This document shows positions 41,654 through 50,700 of a DNA stretch of 64,000 nt, piece after piece. A program made the translations under genes and the position numbers. Location: positions 6,984,344 through 7,048,343 of the forward strand of contig NC_049992.1 in the NCBI RefSeq assembly GCF_000003815.2, in the 5' to 3' direction. Below the pieces are notes generated by a model, which was given only the letters and a program-made list of their open reading frames with translations, was not told the DNA's origin and searched no databases. Source of the stretch: Branchiostoma floridae. Lineage: Eukaryota; Chordata; Leptocardii; Amphioxiformes; Branchiostomatidae. The first letter of the stretch is position 1. Each line of letters starts with the position of its first letter.

Positions 41654-42326
41654 GTTGACTTATCTATATTATTGGTCAAGGAATGGTTAGACGTGGATGT
41701 GGATTTTAAGAAGTACTTTGCCTTCTCTGTTCCAACTCGTAGAATTTCTTGCTGCACGTTTGGAGGCTTTCTCACAGCTCAGCACTCAGTACCATTGGAC
41801 TTTCTTCTTTGGCAAGCTAAGTAAGAGAAACCTAGAGAATAAAAACATATTTTGGTCAATTTTCTATCGTTAACTTGTCTTTCATCATACCACATTGTCA
41901 AGGTAGCCAGGCAGTGATTGGTAGTAGATCTGCATACCTAAACGTAACATGTGACATCATGACAAAAACAACAAACCACACCTCTCTGAGTCTCATATAA
42001 CAAGTTTTGTTTATATATATGTAGACCTTACAAAAGTCGCTGCACTTCTTTTGTCATATCAATAAAGATTACCTGGTATAACTCAGCAGTAAACAGCAGA
42101 AAAACAACAAGTATATACTTACATTTTGTAACATGTATACTACATATAAATTATAATCATAAGCCCTTTCACAGAAGTCAGGACGCATGTGCGGCGACAG
42201 GGATTCTAGGTAATATGTCATAAAGGGGTAGGCCCACAAAAAGGAAAAGTCCTTGTTTCTATTTGCATAACAACATCGTCCAGACAAGTTTTGTTTACTT
42301 TTTTTTTGCCTTACCCTTTGACATAT

Positions 42327-42537
42327 TACTGTAAATGCAGAAACTATTGCAGTGGTTTAATGTTTGCGGTTTTCACGGTGGACGCTTTACCGCGAACTTA
42401 AAACCACCGCGAACATTTTTCCATGGCAGTTAGAGACTGCAGTGCATGGTGCTACGGCGAACTTAAAACCACAGCGAAAAGTCTTTTTCCTGCTACCATG
42501 AAATTTAATCCCTGCGAACTTAAATGCATATACAGTA
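42327..42537. mobile_element. TACTGTAAATGCA-ended MITE upstream of SLC35E2-like exon 1
   Basis: Ends TACTGTAAATGCA and TGCATATACAGTA, with internal copies of GCGAACTTAAAACCACCGCG in both orientations. Same family as 22367-22760. A TA target duplication is suggested by the ends. Confidence 0.8.
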
Positions 42538-43266
42538 CTAGTACCTAGAATTCCTGTCGCCACACATTACAAACATTAAAAGGGCTTATTTCCCATACCT
42601 TTATTTCCATTTGCAATTCTAATTTTGCCTTGAGACCTTTCTTGACATAATTGTCATTTACATTTCAAAATAGTTTGCTGTCAAACACTCCAAACATCAA
42701 GTCTGGAGAAGAGAAAATGGCAAGGAGATAATTTTGAAGCCTAGTATATCATCAGGCTACTGTATGATCGTGAGAATCCACCATATGGACCCCATATGTT
42801 AACCTAGGCAACGAATCTTCCACGTACACACCTAGCTACACTTCCGTGATGACGTCATACAATAAAACGGATTGCGTCATTTATGTCTTTCTTAACAGCT
42901 TTAAACGAAATATAAGATGCGAAAGTACAACAGAAATCCTCAAGTCAAAGAACGAAGGTTATGATATAATACACATAACATATACGATCATAGATTCATA
43001 TTTTTTTTACAGACAGAAAACATGCAGAACACGATTGACAAAGAAACTGTCGACCATATCATGCAGCTTCTTAGAATAGATATCGCTGTCTTTTAATTGA
43101 CATAAAAACAAACGCGTACCCAAAATACGGAAAATTACGGATCCGGGGTTAATCCGAAACAGGTGTCCGTATTGTAAACATATGGTAGCGAAGAAGGCCA
43201 CGTCGACGTTTTCTTAGATCCTACAAATGACGGAAACTACGGCAGAGAAAAGCTGTAAAGACTTAC

Positions 43267-43400
43267 CTAATGTTCTAGTGGCGCCCTGTGCTATTGTGGA
43301 TCTGTCAGCTAGTCTGGCGGCATCCCGGTCCATCCAGTTGGACGACTCGGCAACCCGGAACAACAGGGCGCAGCCATCTTGGATTCTTCAACTTTAAACT
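43267..43400 (-). other. SLC35E2: Probable 5' non-coding exon of SLC35E2-like
   Basis: On the minus strand a consensus donor, ATTAG/GTAAGT, ends a GC-richer stretch at 43267 and would splice to the acceptor near 41831 ahead of the start codon. The upstream edge near 43400 is a guess based on base composition and the YY1-like site. Confidence 0.5.
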
Positions 43401-43640
43401 TTTGACCTCAGGCGACCTCTCCCTCAATCCTTCAAGATACAATCAAATGTTTTATGGAATTTTGGCATACAAATTAAATCATTTTTATTTTGTTTGCATA
43501 AGTATGAAATCGGTTGAACAGGGGGAAAGTTGCGTCTGAAATTGTGATTTTAGTAGACTAGATTTTGGTGTCAGAGGTCAAGTTGGAACTGCCGCCATTT
43601 TTGACCCAAACAAAGAACTGCAGTGGGCCACGTGAAAAGG
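43365..43640. promoter_or_regulatory. Candidate bidirectional promoter between SLC35E2-like and TMEM201
   Basis: Two YY1-like elements face the two divergent genes: minus-strand CCAAGATGGCTGCGC at about 43369-43383 and plus-strand GCCGCCATTTTTG at 43591-43603. A perfect E-box CACGTG lies at 43629-43634 and is followed by a plus-strand donor-like AAAAG/GTGAAT at 43639, which could end a TMEM201 5' UTR exon. No TATA box is obvious. YY1 motifs next to start sites are common in housekeeping promoters; direction and start sites are inferred. Confidence 0.45.
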
Positions 43641-43842
43641 TGAATTTCTCTTTAATGCATTTTTAACTCCTGTCCGTGTTTGATGTGTCTCTTGGTCAGG
43701 ATCAGTTTGGGAGAGATAGAAGCCTACTCATGGAGGCTTAGTTTTTAATCAATTTACACAAAACAAAGAACATGTTTGAGCATAATAATTTATGCAACCT
43801 AATCTGTTACATCAAGGAGCTTATATCATGGTTATATATGTG

Positions 43843-44046
43843 TGTGTGTATGTGTGTGTGTGTGTATGCAATAAGAACGTTTGTGTGTGTAACGTTACAA
43901 ATTTATGTGAGTGTGTGTGTGTTATGTGTGTGTGTGTATGTGTGAGTGTGTGTGTGTCTATTTCGGTGTGTGTGTGTATGTGAGTGGACGTGTGTGTGTG
44001 TGTCTCTTTCAGTGTGTGAGAGTGTGTGACTGTGTGTGTGTGCGCG
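43843..44046. repeat. GT/CA microsatellite
   Basis: Imperfect (GT)n with interspersed TGTGAGTG and TCTCTTTC interruptions, about 200 bp, upstream of TMEM201 and beside the MITE with the gap. Confidence 0.9.
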
Positions 44047-44184
44047 CATAGAAACCAGTGATGATGGAGAAATTTATTCAATGATAAAGTTGCGCCAAAC
44101 AAAATACTTTTGTGTGATGCAACTGGTTGACTTGGCATTTTGAACCCTGAATAGTATCAGTAAATTTTACATGAATACTATTTG

Positions 44185-44433
44185 ATAAATACCTAATCTC
44201 CAAGCAGATNNNNNNNNNNNNNNNNNNNNNNNNNNNNNNNNNNNNNNNNNNNNNNNNNNNNNNNNNNNNNNNNNNNNNNNNNNNNNNNNNNNNNNNNNNN
44301 NNNNNNNNNGTACAAGGTTGTAGTGGCGTTGCCCGGCAGAGGAGTTATTGGCCACAGCGAACAATAACTCCTCTGCCGGCTAAACTCCTTCCCATTTGCC
44401 ACAGCAAGATCTGCTTGGAGATTAATAAATACC
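44185..44433. mobile_element. Foldback MITE containing a 100-N assembly gap
   Basis: Terminal repeats TAATCTCCAAGCAGAT at 44194-44209 and its complement at 44409-44424 are flanked by identical 9-bp sites ATAAATACC at 44185-44193 and 44425-44433. Positions 44210-44309 are exactly 100 N. Right of the gap is an inner palindrome, GCCGGCAGAGGAGTTATTG and its complement. Related ends occur near 45065 and 60687. Confidence 0.85.
44210..44309. other. Assembly gap (100 N)
   Basis: A run of exactly 100 N, the usual placeholder for a gap of unknown length. It falls inside a foldback element, so the true sequence is probably more of that element. Confidence 0.99.
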
Positions 44434-44644
44434 GTGTTTATTTGCAGCCAGTTGATACCCATTTTTTTTAGTAATGAGGCCGATTTACATTATTTGAGGC
44501 ACCTCCTCAATATCTGTTTTACATCCTTTCTGAAAGTGAAAGACAAATTGGTGTTTGTATTTCGATTTCGTACAAGCTTTAATAACCCTGCTAATAATGT
44601 CTTACTCCTGAACTTGTAGGAGCTGTACATGTAGGTCTGCCACG

Positions 44645-44775
44645 ATGGAGAAGGGGTCCAACACAACGAGCAGCTTTGACTTTGACTTTGGTGATGGTCA
44701 CAGTACAACAGTTGCCATGACAACAGCAGCTGTGGTCCTGGTGGTCGTGGGTCTGCTGGTGAAGAAGGTTTTTAG
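44645..44775 (+). CDS. TMEM201: TMEM201 coding exon 1
   Basis: Encodes a short acidic head and the first hydrophobic helix (TTAAVVLVVVGLLVKKVF). The donor AG/GTCGGG is a weak match after GT, but it is the only one giving the phase 2 needed by exon 2. Acceptor-like TTGTAG at 44619 precedes the start codon, suggesting an upstream non-coding exon. Confidence 0.85.
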
Positions 44776-47700
44776 GTCGGGCAAGATTCATTCATTCAAT
44801 TGTATGAATACTTAAACTCATCGTCAATAAGTGTTGCTCTATCCACTTGTCCTCTTTTCCTTTTCATATTGTACAATTCTACTGATTTGAGTACATCATA
44901 TAAAGCTGACCATTGATTATAATGAAGGAGGGTATAGCTTCCCTATAACCTCCTTGTTATAATCAAGTACACTGGACAAAGTGTTTAACAGTAATGGCTG
45001 TACCATTGGAGAAGGAAAGTTACAAGTTTCTATAATACATAGTACATCCTCTTACTGCTAGAAGAAAAGCTAAATCTCCAGGCAGATTTATCAGTGTCAT
45101 GTGTTAGTGTTAAAGCTGGCCAAGGAGTACAGCTGGCCAAATGGAGTCATCAGTCACTGTACACACGCCTAGTCCGGCATCACTCCTCTGGCAGCTTTTT
45201 ATACAATCTCATCCTACGGTAGGAGATTGAAAAATAACTGACCTTAAACGTTAACATGTGTGTTGTAGAAGCCCCCCTGCTGATGTGGAGGTGAACTGTT
45301 GGTTCTGTCAGACCGACTGTACGGTTCCCCACGGTAACCAGAACTGCTGGGACTGTCCACACTGTGACCAGTACAACGGCTTTCAGGAGGTTAGCTTTAC
45401 ACTGTTTTCATACCAGGGCTCGAAATACTGGGTGCATGTGCGCCCAGGTGCACCCAAAATTGGAGCTGTGCACCCAAGTATTTTCTGTGGGTGCACAGGG
45501 TGCACCCAAATATCTTCTTACGTTTATGTATGTAAAGATGTCAAAGTATACCAGTATACATCATATTCTTGACATCTAAGTGTTAAAAAGATAATATAAA
45601 TGTCTGTGATGGTAACTACTTGTTTAAGAATTTGATAACTTGTAACTAAGTTTTATCATTAAGTTATAATTATTACTTGAATTTAAGTGGTGCACCCAAA
45701 AATTTTTTGGTGCACCCAATTTTTTAAGCTGGGTGCACCAGTGCACCTAATCCCAAAAATGAATTTCGAGCCCTGCATACTGTAGTCATACTTTTGTGGC
45801 ATTGTAGTAATTAAAGCATTCGTATGAAAGAGAAAAATATCTGGATATAGCAAATTTTAGATATCGCCGGGCCATGACCAAACTAAGGATAAGCGATTAT
45901 CCACTGGAAATTGAAGCTGGTAGATATAACCGAACTCCTCCTGATGATAGACTATGTATATTTTGCGATAAGAGTTTCATGTATGTAGAAAACGAAATAC
46001 ACTTTGTCCTAGAGTGTTCGCTGTACAAAGATCTGCGAAATGCATTCGCTAATGCTACACATATAGATAAAAAAATATGCGCACCTGATGAAGGAAAATC
46101 TGTTCAAATACCTTATGTCATCATCTAACGATATACTGGAAAAACTCTGTAAGCTCGTCCACGCATGTTTTAAGAAGAGAGAAGAAGCATGTAAACTGTA
46201 ATATATATGTATAGCTTTCCGATTACTTACTATGTATCAAACTGACTGCATTTAGCCCCAATGGGGCATGAATATGCAATAAACTTCATTGTCATTGTCA
46301 GTAATACTGTACAGTAATCACCATAGTTGAAGTGTAGTCAAACAGTTATCATACTGTTGTCAAACTAAAGTTGTAGTGTAGTCAAACAGTTGCCATATTG
46401 TAGATAAGTGTAGTGTTTTATACTTTAGTCACTGTAATTGTACTATACTGTAGTTGTGCTATTGTCATGCTGTAGTTATACTGTGGTTGTACTGTTGTCC
46501 TTTAATAGCATTGTGGTAATACCGTAGTCTTACTGTAGTTGTAGTGTAGTCAGACAGTTCAGTTGTCAGTACTACAAATGTAGTTCTACTGTGGCCATTA
46601 ACGTTTACTGTTAATACTGTAATTGTACTGTTGTCAGACTGTAGTTGTAGAATTGGCATACCATAGGTGTTTGTGGTTGTGTTTTTATAAACATAATTTT
46701 CCTTTACTCTTGGTAAGTATAGCAAAAATATGAATCATACTACTGAATCTGTTTGCCCCAGGACGATGACTATAACAAGCCCATCCCAGCCCAACATCAC
46801 GAGGAGCTGAACTACGACCGGGTGTCGGCTGTGCCTGCAGCTGGAGCCGCACCTGCGCGCACCTGGAACATCCTCTGTCCCAGCTGCAACAGGAACCAGG
46901 CGCTGAAGGTGCAGCTGCTGGCAGAGTTTGTGCCAACAGACGAGGTTTGTTTACTTGTGTATTTATTTGTTTGTTTACTTTCGTCCTCTAACCGTATAGG
47001 AGTGTCAATTGATTGGAGTGGTTCCTGACATTCCTGGCTAGATGTTTTGACACTTAACACAACTTTCTCACTCAACTCAGGTGTAAAAATGGGTGCCTGG
47101 TTTTTCTAGCTGTACATTGTCAATAGCCTGAGTGCCATCCTCTGTAGTGACCACTGGCTCAATATTGAGCCAGCGGTCACTATGGAGGATGGTACTCAGG
47201 CATCATTGTCAATTGATAAATTAAAACCACTGTTTTCATTCAACAAATTTATTTCTGGTAAAACTTTCATGTTTTTCCTGGATAGCTATGATGAGGAGGT
47301 AGAGGCTTACAGAGGTTTTTCTAGTTGGACATTGTCAATGGATTAAACCACTATTTTCATCCAATAAAAAATCAATTTTTTGGTAAATTGTCATGTTTAT
47401 GTCCAGGGTAGCTATGATGAGGAGGTGGAGGCTTACAGGTGGCACCTGGAGCAGCTGTACCAGCTGTGCGGGCCCTGCCAGGTGGCCGTGGGCTGTCACC
47501 TGCGCAGACAGGACCAAACCATCCTGGCAGGCTTCATGGGGGACCGTCTGCGGACCTTCCACCCCCGCAACTATGCAGTGAGTCCTTCCAGTTTCCAATC
47601 ATCATACGTATTTCCTAGAATTATATTTCATATTGTAAATTCATTAACTTTCGTAGCGGTTGACTTTTACCGTAGGATGGCAAAAGATTTTTTTTGCGGT

Positions 47701-50700
47701 GTTTTACATTTTCATTTGTAATAAATCTGAAACACATAATCACATCATTAATTTGCAGTGGAAAGGTCAACAAGAAAATGAAACCACAGTGAAAGTGTCA
47801 ATATTTTCCAGTACAGTATTGAGTAATTGGGTTCATGCAGTTCGTTTTCATTCCAACAGGGGGCACTGCTGACTGTGAAGACCCCGGCACACATCACCAT
47901 TCTGAGGCTTGCAGCAGCCACAGTGGCAGTGACATTGGTGCTGCTAAACCTACTCAGGAGTAAAATGTTGCCAGAAAACCTTCAGAAGAAGTTGCCAGAT
48001 GTCCTGCACAATGTTGTTCAGACGGAGACCTTATACACGGTGGTGTTCGTTGGCCTCTTCGTCAAACTCATTGCTGTATTATTGGCTGGAAAAGACAGGT
48101 TGGTGTACCCCGGTAGTTTCTTAAACTATCAGTGCTTTTAATCTGTTTTTGAGAAGAGGTGCACAGAAAATTCATGCCAGATGATGTTAACGTCTTTAAG
48201 TTCACTAGGATTGATTTGAGAAATAGAGTTCAATGTTGTTTTAACTTCTTGGTTGAAACAAACCGGTAGGCAGATAGAAGACAGAAGAAGCATTTTTGTC
48301 ATGGTTTTGATTTTCCGATGAAGAGGCTACTAGAATAACTGAACATTAAACCACCCCAAAATTTTCATCACTTAATTTAAGGTATCTAATAATATCTTTC
48401 TTTTCAGGTTGAGGAGAAGAGATGCACTATGTGTGTTGCTGTGGCTGCTGACCCTAGTGGTGCACATCCCCTGGGGGGTGGGGAAGCTAACCCCAGGGGT
48501 GGGGATCCTAACCCCTGGGGTCCAGAAGTGGTGTTACATAGCCATCAGTATTTCCAGCCTCCTGTCCACTCTACTCTGTGTCTTTGGGAAAAGCAAAAAG
48601 GTGCCACGACCAAAAAAAACAGAAACATTAAGGTAATTTTTGTTTATCTTTTCATGATTCCAAGCCTATGTGGCTATGTTGCCCACCCGACATGCACCAG
48701 AAAGGGTTGCAGTTCTTAGGACTATGGGAAATTACATATTTGAATCTTTGCAAGTTTTTTGAAGTCTCAACTGCAAGATAATCACAAATTTTGTCGTCGT
48801 TGATTTGGAATTACTGGTAACTCATCTGTAGTCTTAAAAAGTGGTGTTCACTTGTGCTTTAGTTTATTTAGGGGCAGGTACAGGTAAGGTACGCAGATGT
48901 TTAGGTCCAAACCTAAACAATTTTATAAATATGGTACAGGTATTTAGGTACACAGCCCTATTTTACACACACTTTTCCTTCCAGGCCCTTGTCTCCATGG
49001 GGAAGCGATGCATCTTATCTGAGTGGGTCTCCTCCAAGTGTTCCTTCTACCCCCAGTACCTCTGCTTACTCCACACCCAGACCTCGCTCACCTCTTAAAA
49101 GTGTTCGCCAAACCCCCAACAGAGCCCCAGTGCCAGACAACTTCGATACCCTGTCTATAGGAAAGCAGAGCTGCAGAAGTTCACACAGTTATGCAGGTAT
49201 GATTTTGTAATTCACTGTTGACTAGTTCTAAATAACATTTTCCAAATCTGTTTCTATACAGCCGGTATAACTGACCTTCCGTTAACACACTGGTCAGCTT
49301 CAGTATCTGTATAGCTGGTATATTCACCCTTCGGCGTAACATACCAGTTTTTGTATATAGCTGGCATAACCACCCTTCCAAGTAACGCACCAGCTTTGCA
49401 GGTTGAATTTCCTGACGATTGTTTTTTTACTTGAGTCCTCATTTAATCCATGGTGTCTTTCTCTCCCCACCCCCCTCCACAGGACCATTTGGTTTGACCC
49501 ACAGTTCACCAGCCTCCCTTTTCACAGACTCCAGAAAAACATCGCCACAATTTACAAACATGTCTCCACGACTGGACACAACGTTACCAGAAACAAGTAG
49601 AACTAAGCTACAATTCGAAACAGCCTTGCCACAGTTAGGGAGAAACTCACCGCAGTTAGACTCAAATCCGCCAGAAATGGCAAGATATTCACCGCAGTCT
49701 GACGCAACGTTGCCGCAGTTTGGTAGGAGTCCACAGTTCGGAAGGAGTTCGCCACTTTTTGGCATGTCGACGAGCTCACTCCGCTATCGATCGCAGCGAC
49801 CAATCATCAGCCCAGCCAAGTTCCAGCCTCCATCACGCCGTGCCCGGCAGAGCCCATCGCGGGAGCTGATTGGTGTGAAGTCGTTGAGTATCCATGACGA
49901 TGGGGAGATCAGGAAGAGACCCAGGCAGCTTTTCTCTGAGGGGGAGGAACCACTAACAACCCCACTGGAACAGGAAGGTAAGGGATGACTCATTGCTGAT
50001 ACTGAAAGGGCCAGGTCTTCAAAGGGCTGATTAAATCACAAAGTGTACACGATCTTGACTTGATGATTTTGATTTAAAGATCTTTTGGCAACATTCAGTT
50101 CGTTTTCTTTGTTTTTCTTTGGTCGTTTCATTCCCCAGAGAAGGTTTGTTACTCTCTGTACTAAATTGGAAGTATTATTTCCAACAGGACTGTAAATCAT
50201 GAAATTCATTCTCATAATGTTTTCAGTGACCTTTCCAATACAAAGTCATTGACACTGTAATATGCATTTCCAATATACTACAGAATAGGCAAGGATTTTA
50301 TACCTTCTTCTCCCTCCTAACGCAAAAAAAAAGCACTGAAAGTAAGGGAACTTACAAGTATCATTATTTCTCTGCTATAGCGGATATTCAGTACGGAAGT
50401 GGGAGCGTATCAGGTTCACTGATTTTTCTTTAGGTCCGATCTTTCTGGACTGGTCCAACAAGAAAAAAACTTTCTTTTACTGGAACAGTGGTACCCAGTC
50501 CTGGAGTGAAAGCCTGCATCTCCTTTATACCAGAAGAAAAACACTGTGAAAGTAAGCAAACTTTCAGTATGCAGTTACTCAAGCAACAGGGTGATCATGA
50601 CACTGACAGTGATACTGACAAAAGATACCGGATGGTTTGCTGAAACATCTGACCATTTCTAAAACAATATCCAGTTGCTTGAGTAACTGCTTTTTGGCGT

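Noticed and set aside
49439..49993. Minus-strand frames over TMEM201 exon 8
   Set aside because: Shadow of the repeat-rich coding exon on the other strand.
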